From: a virus
DNA: 64,000 bases
Direction: 5' to 3' (one strand)
Virus record (IMG/VR): IMGVR_UViG_3300030012_001430
Span: 1-64,000 of that record
Shown one piece after another: positions 1-7,361 of this stretch (position 1 is the first letter of the stretch; the number at the start of each line of letters is the position of its first letter). A program made the translations under genes and the position numbers. The notes under the pieces are model-generated. The model did no database searches. It was not told the origin of the DNA and saw only the letters and a list, made by a program, of their open reading frames with translations.

Positions 1-656
1 TTTAACTTCCTCAAAATTTTCGGTATTGTAGAATAGGCTTTTCTTTGAGGTGGAGACATCTTCCTTTGCATTCTCCCATCGTGGGAGTAAGCGAGCATTT
101 CGTAAAAGTAGTCTGAACTCCACCTTCTCTTGACCTTAGCATCAACGAACATCAACTTGTTAGGATGGATGTTTGGTGCTAACCAAGAAACGAACTGAAT
201 GTCTGCTGGTTTGCTAATCTTCAGACTCTGCATTATCAATTCCCTGTTTGGGTTTCTCAGATAATCTCCAACTAGAGTAAAGATGTCAGTATCGTAGTTG
301 TGAGGCTCATCAGAACGTGGTGCTAACTCTTTGATTTCATCAACATCTAGTTTCTTCCCACGTTTCAACTTACATAGGTTGAACAGTTTCTTTGGCACAT
401 CCTTCTGATTGATAGATGTGAGAACCACTTGACCTCTATATTCTAGAATGGTTCTCCTGATTAACTCGACATTTGGTTTGTAATTACATTCTCGGATAAT
501 GATTCCCGTATCAGCAGGTATGCTGTAATTATCTTCAATGTCATACTCGTTGGCATACATTACAATCGGTGCTTTAGAGACAAGTTTCATTGCCTTTTCC
601 AATTTATCTGTACCATCTTTGCCGACTATTATTATTGTTCTATTCTGATTCTGCAT
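1..656 (-). CDS. Clamp-loader/AAA-like protein, 3' end cut by the window
   Basis: An open minus-strand frame of 218 codons runs from an ATG at 656 off the left edge, so the C-terminus is missing. The N-terminus (TIIIVGKDGTDKLEKAM, residues 8-24) looks like a degenerate P-loop. A later stretch, QVVLTSINQKDVPKKLF, resembles the strand and helix after Walker B in small clamp-loader (RFC) subunits, where the host form reads like VLTSN..IP..L. This suggests a diverged replication-factor or AAA-family subunit. No clean Walker A lysine-threonine pair is seen, so catalytic activity is doubtful. The start overlaps the upstream zinc-ribbon gene by 17 bases, so it belongs to the same early operon. A diverged DNA-binding protein of another family remains possible. 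Confidence 0.5.
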   Translation of the reverse strand, partial: MQNQNRTIIIVGKDGTDKLEKAMKLVSKAPIVMYANEYDIEDNYSIPADTGIIIRECNYKPNVELIRRTILEYRGQVVLTSINQKDVPKKLFNLCKLKRGKKLDVDEIKELAPRSDEPHNYDTDIFTLVGDYLRNPNRELIMQSLKISKPADIQFVSWLAPNIHPNKLMFVDAKVKRRWSSDYFYEMLAYSHDGRMQRKMSPPQRKAYSTIPKILRKL

Positions 657-951
657 ATTCAATAGGCTCATCTACCCTCACTTCCATTATTTCTTCGTAG
701 GCTTTTTCACAAGCCCCACAATCAACTAAAATGACAAACCACTTTAGTCCATTCTCTTCTTTCACTCCTGCCTCATAAGCAAAGGAGTGGCTACCACATT
801 CCCTGCAACCTTCTTTTATTCGTTGCATGACATGATGGTTTACGATTTCATCATCTGTTGTATGTTCAGGCTTGTTCATTTGAACCTTCAACATACAGAC
901 AGAACACAGAGATGCCTCTGTTTCTCTGAGATTGCATCTCGGACATAGCAT
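640..951 (-). CDS. Double zinc-ribbon protein
   Basis: A 103-residue protein with two zinc-binding knuckle pairs: CPRC at residues 3-6 with CSVC at 16-19, and CREC near 49-52 with CGAC near 79-82. The tail is acidic. No catalytic motif is visible. Two ribbons in a small early viral protein suggest nucleic-acid or protein binding, for example a transcription cofactor, but the sequence gives no specific role. It overlaps the downstream clamp-loader-like gene by 17 bases and abuts the upstream gene by one base (951), typical of this translationally coupled operon. Confidence 0.75.
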   Translation of the reverse strand: MLCPRCNLRETEASLCSVCMLKVQMNKPEHTTDDEIVNHHVMQRIKEGCRECGSHSFAYEAGVKEENGLKWFVILVDCGACEKAYEEIMEVRVDEPIEYAESE

Positions 952-1346
952 CAGACAAGCCCCTTCATCTTGAGTATCTTCTCAAGTCCTTCGGCTCTCA
1001 GATGTTCTTTCTCTGTTATCATTCTGAGAGACTTGTTGAATGTCTCCCAATCATTGTTTGTGATTAGTTTGCTGTCCATCATCTCTACCAGTCTAGTTAG
1101 GTTGTCCAGCCCACTGATTACCAGTATTGGTTTTGGTCTACCACTATGTTCCTTGTCCTTGTAGTTGGACTCGATTTCATGTTGTAGTAGTGAACGGTTG
1201 ATACCCCAAAGGAACGTATCTTTACCTCGTATGCAAACTCTTAGTCTGACACGATAGCCTAACTTTGACTTACTACTGTTAACAATATTAACTTCAGGAT
1301 TACCAATGGAAATAAGGATACCATTCAATACATCCTTACCATACAT
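951..1346 (-). CDS. Unknown early protein, 131 residues
   Basis: I do not recognise a family. The N-terminal half is beta-rich (GYRVRLRVCIRGKDTFLWG) and the C-terminal half is helical and charged (NDWETFNKSLRMITEKEHL). The stop shares a base with the start region of the next zinc-ribbon gene, and it sits about 20 bases downstream of the DNA ligase stop. Its position between ligase and clamp-loader-like genes suggests a DNA-metabolism accessory role, by context only. Confidence 0.65.
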   Translation of the reverse strand: MYGKDVLNGILISIGNPEVNIVNSSKSKLGYRVRLRVCIRGKDTFLWGINRSLLQHEIESNYKDKEHSGRPKPILVISGLDNLTRLVEMMDSKLITNNDWETFNKSLRMITEKEHLRAEGLEKILKMKGLV

Positions 1347-1367
1347 GATACTCCGAGATAGTTAGAG

Positions 1368-2900
1368 TCAATATATGTTGCTACACTGTTCTACTACGTC
1401 CTCGATAGTATTGCAATCACTAGGATACTTGTCATCTCTTATTCTGAGTATTCTTGGAAACCTCATACCATAAGTGCCATCCTGATTCTGACTGATTAAA
1501 TCACAAGTAACCTCAAGGACTATTCTAGGCAAGAAATGATACGTCCCACCATTGAAACTGTCAACTATTCGCTTCAATTGATTATCCAGTGAATACATCT
1601 CTTCCTCTGATATACCACTACCAACCTTTCCGATGTCCACATAATCTGAGCCATCTCTAACGCTAACCCCGTATGTGCCTATCACACCTGCTCTCTTTCC
1701 CTTGCCATATTCACCTGATGTTATCACAACATCTAGTTCAACTCTCGGTGGTTTATACTTCAACAGGGAGTCAGTTCTCTTTGACTGATAAGGAGCATTC
1801 AAGTCCTTTATCATCACCCCTTCAAAGCCGCCGTTGATTGCCACATTATATGCAGCATCCACATTGCCATGCCTGAATGTCTGAGTCACAAACTCAGATG
1901 GCACGATAGTCTCTAGATACTCTAGCCTATCTCCATATGTATCACTAAGAATAGATTGACCTTGATACAACAGACAGTCAAACACTACTAACTTAACAGG
2001 ACACTGCGATATGGCCTGTTGCTTATCCTTTGAATGCACTCTCGTTGCAAGAGCCTGATGTGGAGCAGGACTACCATCTCTTGTTATTGGATAGATTTCA
2101 GTATCCAAGATGAAGTCATTGGCCTCCCACTCATTGACTATCGCTACGATGTCTGCGTATTGCTCTGTGACAATCTTACCCTTCCGATTGAAGATGATAA
2201 CATCACCATCCTTACCGTGTATCTGATAGCGATTACCATCATACTTCACATCCATTATGAAACTCTCAGGTAGTTTACCCAAGTATTTCTTGGCAAGCAT
2301 AGGCTTAACGAAGTTACCATGCACCAGTTCAGGTGGTTCTAGGTCATTCTCTAGATAGTCTACAAGACTCGTTAATGAATGACTTATCGTATACATCTTC
2401 ATGTCACGTTGGTAGTAGTCTCCCATTGCCTTCTCCACTGTGCTTTTGTTAACTCCGTTTCTAGGAGTTCTCAACCAATATCGGATAAACCACTTTATCT
2501 CTAAGGCAGACATCTGTGCTACTGCTTCTCGTATTACCGAGTAGTTACCATCTTTATTTAGTGATGAACAGTTTAATTCCAACAACCTCACTATGTCTGA
2601 TAGATTGAACGTGGAGTCAGGTCTGTTCGCACTAACAAACTCCTTCATTCCTTCTCCTAAGTCCATCCAAGTGTGGGCTGAATCTGCAATCTCATCTTCA
2701 AAGACATCGAACATATTAGCAAGCCACTTTACGGCTTTCTTCTCACCAATGTTGTTCTTCTCATAGTCCATTGATAGAATCTTAATTGCTGACTTCTTAT
2801 CTTTGAAGTGCGGTAAAGTCGCACAAATCATATGTCTTTTTTCTGATGGTGTTCTATCTTCTAGTGCTTCACACATCCTGCTGAATCGTATCATTGTCAT
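1368..2900 (-). CDS. lig: ATP-dependent DNA ligase (early cluster)
   Basis: This joins nicks in duplex DNA through an enzyme-AMP intermediate. The nucleotidyltransferase motifs are clear: motif I VKYDGNRYQIH with the adenylated lysine near residue 219, motif III LDTEIY, motif IV GFEGVMIKD and motif V LLKYKP. An N-terminal helical DNA-binding domain (about residues 1-200) and a C-terminal OB domain complete the archaeal/viral ligase layout; at 510 residues it is slightly shorter than host archaeal ligases (about 560-600). The ATG at 2900 is preferred over a TTG at 2915 because AGAGGA lies six bases upstream of it. It overlaps the PC4-like gene by about 30 bases. A second ligase-like gene occurs at 40979-43543. 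Confidence 0.93.
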   Translation of the reverse strand: MTMIRFSRMCEALEDRTPSEKRHMICATLPHFKDKKSAIKILSMDYEKNNIGEKKAVKWLANMFDVFEDEIADSAHTWMDLGEGMKEFVSANRPDSTFNLSDIVRLLELNCSSLNKDGNYSVIREAVAQMSALEIKWFIRYWLRTPRNGVNKSTVEKAMGDYYQRDMKMYTISHSLTSLVDYLENDLEPPELVHGNFVKPMLAKKYLGKLPESFIMDVKYDGNRYQIHGKDGDVIIFNRKGKIVTEQYADIVAIVNEWEANDFILDTEIYPITRDGSPAPHQALATRVHSKDKQQAISQCPVKLVVFDCLLYQGQSILSDTYGDRLEYLETIVPSEFVTQTFRHGNVDAAYNVAINGGFEGVMIKDLNAPYQSKRTDSLLKYKPPRVELDVVITSGEYGKGKRAGVIGTYGVSVRDGSDYVDIGKVGSGISEEEMYSLDNQLKRIVDSFNGGTYHFLPRIVLEVTCDLISQNQDGTYGMRFPRILRIRDDKYPSDCNTIEDVVEQCSNIY

Positions 2901-3114
2901 TTTTATTCCTCTCAATTATCTTATTCAATGCCTTAGCGACATCTTTCATTTCTTTCATATTCATTCTAACGCCTTTCTTTGTTGGTGTTCCGTTAGCATA
3001 CCAACGAATGTCAACGATGTCAACATTCCAATAATTACCCGTTCTCACTGTTAGTTCTTCATTCCCATTTCTTGGGACTCTCACTACTATCTTTTCATCC
3101 TTCAAGCCAACCAC
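2869..3114 (-). CDS. PC4-like single-stranded DNA-binding coactivator
   Basis: An 81-residue protein resembling the C-terminal domain of transcriptional coactivator PC4 (p15): a curved sheet (EELTVRTGNYWNVDIVDIR), the characteristic VDIRWYANGTPTKKGV segment, then one long helix (MNMKEMKDVAKALNKIIER). PC4 domains dimerise, bind single-stranded DNA, and help open promoters or stabilise replication intermediates. The first codon could be GTG 3114 or TTG 3105. In the same operon as a viral TFB, it could help redirect host RNA polymerase; a replication role beside the ligase is equally possible. Confidence 0.72.
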   Translation of the reverse strand: MVGLKDEKIVVRVPRNGNEELTVRTGNYWNVDIVDIRWYANGTPTKKGVRMNMKEMKDVAKALNKIIERNKNDNDTIQQDV

Positions 3115-3493
3115 CCTTAAACTGCTGCAAGTTCTTCCACGATTTGAAGTATCGTGGAGACTCCTGCTCGTCTACTCTGTGTGCTACCCATACAACGCCA
3201 CCGAGACTACTAATCTTAACTAACTCATATGTTCTTCCTTCTACCTCAAACATGTCTTCTGTTTGAACATCGGGAACTAAACCGAACTTCTGTGATAGTT
3301 CGTTAGCAACCTCATCCATATGTTCAGCAATATACTGAACAATAAGATGGCGTTGTATTGGGACTTTAGCATCAACTGTGACTTTGATTTTACCTTCCAT
3401 GTCACATACCCTGCACTTGTTGCCTTCGCAGATTGGGCATGGTATCTCCGCAGGAAGCGGAGCAGGAAAGCGAATAGTCACAGCCTTCTTCAT
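3095..3493 (-). CDS. DnaJ-type zinc-motif protein
   Basis: A 132-residue protein with a compact cysteine cluster CPICEGNKCRVCDMEGK near residues 19-35, of the CxxCxGxxCxxC type found in DnaJ zinc fingers and in many phage small proteins. The remainder is a helical stretch and a C-terminal beta-rich part ending KGGWLEG. The ATG at 3493 is chosen because it overlaps the upstream stop as ATGA; the longer frame would start inside the neighbour. Function unknown; it may be a protein or nucleic-acid binding module. Confidence 0.7.
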   Translation of the reverse strand: MKKAVTIRFPAPLPAEIPCPICEGNKCRVCDMEGKIKVTVDAKVPIQRHLIVQYIAEHMDEVANELSQKFGLVPDVQTEDMFEVEGRTYELVKISSLGGVVWVAHRVDEQESPRYFKSWKNLQQFKGGWLEG

Positions 3494-3972
3494 TCTCTGC
3501 CATCCCACACTCTGTAAACCACTTCATACTCAACTGTAACATCGAATGGGAAGGCTGCAAAGTGTAGGGTAGCATTACCGAACTCAGGAGCAAAACCACT
3601 TGACCAATAGTTACCACCTTGGACTAGGTAGCCCTGCATGTTTACCCAACTGTAATTGTTGAATATCACTGAGTTGTTTATTACCTCAAAGGAGAGGTGT
3701 GTGATGTTATACTTGAACGACTGAAGTTCAATCGCTCCATAACTTGTATTCACATCCAACCAAATAGTCGGTGCGTGAATCAGAGTCTCGTTCGTGGTGT
3801 TATCCATAACAAGAGTAAAGTCACCAGTTAATGTCGTCCATTCTTCATCACTAACCTCACCCTCAAACTCTTCAGATGGAGGGTCAGGCAATGCTTCGGT
3901 GCATCCTGCTAGGAAAGCACCTACTATCATAAGCGTCAATAGTTTGTTCATGCTGTTCGTCATCGCAATCAT
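3490..3972 (-). CDS. Membrane lipoprotein with many N-glycosylation sequons
   Basis: The N-terminus (MNKLLTLMIVGAFLAGCTE from the ATG at 3951) is a lipoprotein signal with lipobox LAGC, so the mature protein would be lipid-anchored at its cysteine on the outer face of the cell membrane. The 130-residue ectodomain is acidic, beta-rich, and has seven N-x-S/T sequons, fitting archaeal surface glycosylation. A TATA-like TATTTATC lies about 24 bases upstream of the 3972 ATG, so the gene may have its own promoter. In a virus such a protein could alter the host surface, for example to block superinfection, but that is inference. Confidence 0.72.
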   Translation of the reverse strand: MIAMTNSMNKLLTLMIVGAFLAGCTEALPDPPSEEFEGEVSDEEWTTLTGDFTLVMDNTTNETLIHAPTIWLDVNTSYGAIELQSFKYNITHLSFEVINNSVIFNNYSWVNMQGYLVQGGNYWSSGFAPEFGNATLHFAAFPFDVTVEYEVVYRVWDGRE

Positions 3973-4012
3973 CCTCTCGCAAGTACAGGAAGGATAAATA
4001 TGTTGCTACATC

Positions 4013-4099
4013 CTATTGAAAGACGAATCCGAACTCTTCTAGAGTCGTCTGTCTCTCTCCAAATGTAAAACCGAACTCACTTAATTTAGTCTGTCTCAT
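4013..4099 (-). CDS. 28-residue micropeptide with two tandem PIP-box-like motifs
   Basis: A small gene starting at ATG 4099, overlapping the upstream stop as ATGA and preceded by GGAGG. The peptide is nearly a tandem duplication: RQTKLSEFGFTF followed by RQTTLEEFGFVF. Each unit fits Q-x-x-L-x-x-F, the core of the PCNA-interacting peptide, though the second adjacent aromatic is replaced by G-F. PCNA is the archaeal sliding clamp. A free double PIP peptide could recruit or block the clamp, similar in logic to the small PCNA inhibitor of Thermococcales. Binding is inferred from the motif alone. Confidence 0.6.
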   Translation of the reverse strand: MRQTKLSEFGFTFGERQTTLEEFGFVFQ

Positions 4100-4230
4100 T
4101 CCTCATCCTCCATCATTTCTGTAAATGCCAAACCAGTTAGCATCCTCGTCTGTATCTCAAGCAACTTGATTATGTCATCTAGTTTTCTCTCGACTGCTCT
4201 CTCATGTCTTTCGTATCTTCCGTTCTTCAT
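4096..4230 (-). CDS. Small helical protein, 44 residues
   Basis: Starts at ATG 4230, overlapping the upstream stop (ATGA), and ends in an ATGA overlap with the PIP-like micropeptide. The sequence is charged and helical, with a heptad-like stretch AVERKLDDIIKLLEIQTRML, then an acidic tail MMEDEE. It is probably a small coiled coil. The double overlap makes it a real translated gene; no function can be assigned. Confidence 0.6.
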   Translation of the reverse strand: MKNGRYERHERAVERKLDDIIKLLEIQTRMLTGLAFTEMMEDEE

Positions 4231-4457
4231 TCTTTCACCACCGACTTAGGGAAGAATACATCCTCCCAAACAACCATCTCTGCTTCTGTCATAATAGTAG
4301 TGAAGATTGTTCCACTCTTCAAGTGTATCTCAACATCATAAACAGACCTCTTCAACATACCCTGTGGCGTTTCTACCACAGAGTATGCTGATACGTCTGC
4401 CATGTTTAATGTCGTCATTCCTGATTCTGTCGTCAATTTGTAATATTTATCTCTCAT
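4227..4457 (-). CDS. Unknown small protein, 76 residues
   Basis: A beta-rich small protein (KYYKLTTESGMTTLNM, VYDVEIHLKSGTIFTTI) followed by a short helix, without recognisable catalytic residues. It overlaps both neighbours by four bases, so it is co-translated. The pattern of alternating polar strands resembles small PH-like or Sm-like folds common in phage early regions, but I cannot place it in a family. Confidence 0.6.
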   Translation of the reverse strand: MRDKYYKLTTESGMTTLNMADVSAYSVVETPQGMLKRSVYDVEIHLKSGTIFTTIMTEAEMVVWEDVFFPKSVVKE

Positions 4458-5212
4458 TCATTATCCTCCTGTTGTCTTAATCTGTCTAGACTCTGTTGAG
4501 TCCATGCTGTTGTTAGTTCTCCGTCCTTCGTGAAAATCAAGTTACTTTCAGGACCGCCATTGTTTATCCTACGGTTCGTTCTTTGCACCTTTGAATCATC
4601 GATGCAGTCTAGACAATACGGTTTGTTAGCAAGTCTCCTTCTGTTAGGAGCATAGCAACACGCTGAACGGTGATGCTCATGTGGTGTTCCCTTCCTACCT
4701 TTCTTGACATAGTTATCACTCCAAAGAACCCACTCGTTAGGTTGAATCTTCCACTTACCCCAATACTCATAGTGGGTATTCTCCTCTTGTAGAAGATAGA
4801 GTGAGCCATCCACATGTCTCTTGACAAAGAAATCTGTGTCGAGACCATTTGTTAGTATCTTCACTACTGTTCCTTCCACTGATTCCCTCACTTTCTTGTT
4901 CTTGAAGCGTTGTTCAGCAGATACAGGAATATGAACAATCTCCGTCTTACCACCTGCTCGTATCTCATGTCTAACAGGCATTTTACTGTCCTTCTTCTTC
5001 TTACTTGATTTGAGTTTCTTGTTCTCCTTTGGATTCACCGTTGATACAACTTCAGACTTGAGTAACTGAACATTATCAGTGATGGCATCTACACCAACAC
5101 CTGACATCACATCGTATTCTTGATGCTTACCAAGCAGGAACACTCTCTCAATGTCGTTGCAGTTGATGAGTTTATCATCACCAGTTTTCATTTCAAATGC
5201 CCAATACTTCAT
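4454..5212 (-). CDS. Unknown protein with basic linker and zinc-like cluster
   Basis: A 252-residue protein. The N-terminal 60 residues resemble the small beta protein downstream (a strand-rich KYWAFEMKTGDDKLINC start). A lysine/serine linker (residues about 65-78) follows, then a beta-rich domain and a C-terminal part with HEHHRSACCYA and YCLDC that may bind zinc. No family recognised. It overlaps neighbours at both ends by four bases. The basic linker suggests nucleic-acid contact. Confidence 0.6.
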   Translation of the reverse strand: MKYWAFEMKTGDDKLINCNDIERVFLLGKHQEYDVMSGVGVDAITDNVQLLKSEVVSTVNPKENKKLKSSKKKKDSKMPVRHEIRAGGKTEIVHIPVSAEQRFKNKKVRESVEGTVVKILTNGLDTDFFVKRHVDGSLYLLQEENTHYEYWGKWKIQPNEWVLWSDNYVKKGRKGTPHEHHRSACCYAPNRRRLANKPYCLDCIDDSKVQRTNRRINNGGPESNLIFTKDGELTTAWTQQSLDRLRQQEDNE

Positions 5213-5547
5213 TCATCTTCACCTCCCCAATATGGGTCTAATCTGTCGTTAGGTATCATGTCCCAACTATTCTTCATTGAATCCTCAAAGGATACAGTCT
5301 CTGTGAAGTCAGGATTCTTCAATAGAAGGAGAGGCTCATGCCAATCTCCATCCTCTTGTGCTTGTCTTATTGCCTCATGCATTTGTTCTGCTTTGTCATC
5401 AGGTAGTTCAACCCAATACACCAAAGCATGTCTCTGCCTGTTCAGACTCGCTCTCATTGTAAGAGTCATAGGTGCAGAACCCATTCCTTCGCATTCCATG
5501 AATGTCTCTAAACCGTGAGCATCTGCTATTCCACAATAAGTCTTCAT
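5209..5547 (-). CDS. Unknown acidic protein, 112 residues
   Basis: An acidic soluble protein with one likely helix (DDKAEQMHEAIRQAQEDGDW) and a C-terminal tail rich in Asp/Glu. No motif recognised. It starts at ATG 5547, overlapping the stop of the ribbon-helix-helix gene upstream, and ends in a four-base overlap with the next gene. I considered an E2-like conjugating role because of the nearby E1 and JAMM genes, but no E2 signature is visible. Confidence 0.6.
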   Translation of the reverse strand: MKTYCGIADAHGLETFMECEGMGSAPMTLTMRASLNRQRHALVYWVELPDDKAEQMHEAIRQAQEDGDWHEPLLLLKNPDFTETVSFEDSMKNSWDMIPNDRLDPYWGGEDE

Positions 5548-5687
5548 CGATAATCCTCCCTGAATTGTGTCTCTAGTATTCCAACTACTATGAGATATTC
5601 AACAGTTTCATCGAATGACATGTTCATCTTCTTCATCACAGACTCAATGAAATCCATCTGCTTCTCTGTTACTCTTATCATAGTCAT
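5544..5687 (-). CDS. Ribbon-helix-helix type regulator, 47 residues
   Basis: A small frame with the layout of CopG/Arc-family DNA-binding proteins: a short strand (MTMIRVTEKQ), helix 1 (MDFIESVMKKMN), a turn starting with Ser, then helix 2 (FDETVEYLIVVGI). Such proteins bind operators as dimers. The ATG at 5687 overlaps the JAMM gene stop, and the TGA at 5546-5544 overlaps the next ATG. Its target may be one of the palindromic sites in this virus; that is inference. Confidence 0.55.
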   Translation of the reverse strand: MTMIRVTEKQMDFIESVMKKMNMSFDETVEYLIVVGILETQFREDYR

Positions 5688-6253
5688 TCTTCTTCACCAT
5701 CCAAAGAGATTTTGCTTCCGATTACTTCCTCTGCTGTTTTTACCCATTCAGGCTTCTCAACAGGCTCTTGCTTGTAAATACCATACTGGACTTTCTTCGC
5801 TATCTCGCTATTACAATCATAGGAGATGAACTGGTTATCACCAAGAACCGTTGCACTCTCCATCATTCCCTTCCATGACTTGATTGTTTTCCAATCAGTG
5901 CCACTGAAGAATGCTCGACCAAACGGATGTGTGTGTATCCAACACTTCAATGGTGTCTTCATTCCATCCAGTTGTTCACCTTGGTTCTTAAAACTCACAA
6001 AGCCAAACGTCCCTACACTGATATACAAGTCATCCTTTGCATCTACTAACACCTGAACTTCTCTAGGTGAGTCGAAGGCTTCTAGTGACTTATTCCAAAT
6101 CACTGTGAAGAATGCCTCGGTCTGTGGGTCAGGAAATGGATACTTGAACTCTATTGCATTAAATACAGTTCTGATATCCTCCTGCCAATTCTCATCTTTT
6201 ATTTCCAATCCTTCTATCGTTCCATTTTCATATTCTGTTTCATCTGTTTTCAT
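5684..6253 (-). CDS. JAMM/MPN metalloprotease (ubiquitin-like isopeptidase type)
   Basis: A 189-residue JAB/MPN-fold protein. The zinc motif is intact: H107-T-H109, then seven residues, S117-G-T-D120 (HTHPFGRAFFSGTD), the JAMM signature H-x-H-x7-S-x-x-D. JAMM enzymes cleave isopeptide or peptide bonds after the C-terminal Gly-Gly of ubiquitin-like proteins, or release sulfur-carrier adducts. There is no NlpC/P60 domain, so it is unlike the lambda tail protein K, and it lies in the early operon, not with tail genes. With the E1-like protein (7358-7951) and the GG-ending Ubl (12515-12721) it would complete a modifier cycle. The metal-activating glutamate should lie in the N-terminal half (E65 is a candidate). 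Confidence 0.88.
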   Translation of the reverse strand: MKTDETEYENGTIEGLEIKDENWQEDIRTVFNAIEFKYPFPDPQTEAFFTVIWNKSLEAFDSPREVQVLVDAKDDLYISVGTFGFVSFKNQGEQLDGMKTPLKCWIHTHPFGRAFFSGTDWKTIKSWKGMMESATVLGDNQFISYDCNSEIAKKVQYGIYKQEPVEKPEWVKTAEEVIGSKISLDGEEE

Positions 6254-6255
6254 TT

Positions 6256-6498
6256 TTATATTCCTCCCATTTGTTCTACTCTCAGGTCTTGCTCGTTCTC
6301 AAACTCATGGTATGCTCTGTGTCCTGCTATGAACCCACCAGCATGTCTCTTTGTTCCTAAGAACTCCTCACCACAAACAGGACAAACAACCTTCACAATC
6401 ATTGCCTGTTTGTAGTATCCATCTGTTGATATTATTGTCAACATATGTCCTATGTCGTCTTCGCTTATGTCGTCTATATTTGCATCTTCCTTTGTCAT
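6256..6498 (-). CDS. C2H2-like zinc-finger protein ending in Gly-Gly-Ile
   Basis: An 80-residue protein with an acidic N-terminus, a beta strand segment (YKQAMIVKVV) and a zinc finger CPVCGEEFLGTKRH...H...H at residues about 39-64. The C-terminus reads EQMGGI. A di-glycine one residue before the end is what an immature ubiquitin-like modifier has, and the JAMM gene starts three bases after this stop. The zinc finger, not a beta-grasp fold, dominates the sequence, so I treat the GG as suggestive only. It probably binds nucleic acid. Confidence 0.65.
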   Translation of the reverse strand: MTKEDANIDDISEDDIGHMLTIISTDGYYKQAMIVKVVCPVCGEEFLGTKRHAGGFIAGHRAYHEFENEQDLRVEQMGGI

Positions 6499-6794
6499 GC
6501 TTTCACCTTCATATAATGTCGAAGTGATTTGATTGGTCTCGGTGGAGACAATCGAGGTTCTTCGACAACAACCTCTATTTTCTTCTTCAACTTCTCTGCT
6601 AGTTTGTCTTTCTCTTTTACACTAACACCATGCTTCTTGATGTAAGGTAGCAATGTGTTTCTTCTGTACTCTTCCTTCCACATCACCTGTATGCAGTCAT
6701 GGCACAATCTACCGTTCTTCGCCTGTTCCTCAGAAGGCTCTTGATACTCAGCACCACATAGGGTCTTGTCTAGGATTTGAAAATGTATAATCAC
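6495..6794 (-). CDS. Zinc-knuckle protein, GTG start
   Basis: A 99-residue protein with LCGAEY and LCHDC (a probable CxxxxxxC...CxxC zinc site) and a very basic C-terminal half (EKDKLAEKLKKKIE), ending RHYMKVKA. The GTG at 6794 is chosen because it overlaps the upstream stop as GTGA and has GGAGGAGG just before it; a longer frame from 6821 would begin inside the neighbour. The pattern resembles the CGxxxxx...CxxC phage cofactor-like proteins. Function unknown. Confidence 0.65.
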   Translation of the reverse strand: MIIHFQILDKTLCGAEYQEPSEEQAKNGRLCHDCIQVMWKEEYRRNTLLPYIKKHGVSVKEKDKLAEKLKKKIEVVVEEPRLSPPRPIKSLRHYMKVKA

Positions 6795-6970
6795 TCTTCC
6801 TCCTCCTTTGGTGGTATCCAACTTTTATCAGTTAGAACTTTCAATCTTAGTTGGTTTGTGGTAAGACCATACTTGAGTTGATTATGTATCCACTCACTTC
6901 TATTGGTTAGATTCTCCCACTTTTCCATGTCTTCTGCTCTTACATACACATTGAATCTCTTACCCCTCAT
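6791..6970 (-). CDS. Ribbon-helix-helix-like protein, 59 residues
   Basis: The N-terminus RFNVYVRAEDMEKWENL then NRSEWIHNQL fits a ribbon-helix-helix DNA-binding domain, with the N-S/T-x-W-I turn seen in phage CopG-like proteins. An acidic tail follows. ATG 6970 overlaps the upstream gene, and TGA 6793-6791 overlaps the downstream GTG. Too small for the usual gene length cut-off but well supported by the coupled overlaps. Confidence 0.6.
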   Translation of the reverse strand: MRGKRFNVYVRAEDMEKWENLTNRSEWIHNQLKYGLTTNQLRLKVLTDKSWIPPKEEEE

Positions 6971-7197
6971 TCTTCCTTCTCCCTGTACGCTGGATGTGTC
7001 TTCGGCAACCTGTGCAGTCTTCTTACAATCATGTTGTTCACTAGATTGGATACTGAGTCAGCACCATCTGCAAATCTCTTAGTTGCAACATCATCCCCTG
7101 AAGGACACATCCTCTCTTCTAATTCTGTTAAGTCTATTTTATCCATTATATATCTCAATACTTCATATTCAACGTGTATCTTTGAACTCGCTCTCAT
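6967..7197 (-). CDS. Unknown small helical protein, 76 residues
   Basis: A mostly helical, charged protein (MRASSKIHVEYEVLRYIM, VSNLVNNMIVRRL) without a recognised motif. It overlaps neighbours by four bases on each side. The first 20 residues could form a strand followed by helix, as in antitoxin-like or RHH dimers, but this is weak. Confidence 0.55.
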   Translation of the reverse strand: MRASSKIHVEYEVLRYIMDKIDLTELEERMCPSGDDVATKRFADGADSVSNLVNNMIVRRLHRLPKTHPAYREKEE

Positions 7198-7361
7198 TTA
7201 TCTTCACCTCTACATTTTTTACATGATAGATTCTGCATACATCTACCACAAATCAAAGTTGCTTCCTTAAGTGGAAGAGGTACTCCTGCACTACTCGCTT
7301 CACCTAGAAAGGTCTCAAGTGGATAGTGACAGGAACACTCTTCACAATCACATTCTTTCAT
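7194..7361 (-). CDS. Cysteine-rich zinc protein, 55 residues
   Basis: Starts at ATG 7361, which overlaps the E1-like stop as ATGA; longer frames run inside the E1 gene and are rejected. Cysteines are arranged CDCEECSC near the N-terminus and CGRC, CKKC near the C-terminus, giving two probable zinc sites. Translational coupling to the E1-like enzyme makes it a candidate partner of that enzyme, but no known E1 accessory protein matches. Confidence 0.65.
   Translation of the reverse strand: MKECDCEECSCHYPLETFLGEASSAGVPLPLKEATLICGRCMQNLSCKKCRGEDK

Noticed and set aside
5209-5547. 112-residue protein as an E2-like conjugating enzyme
   Set aside because: No conserved active-site cysteine context or E2 pattern (H-P-N, catalytic C) visible.
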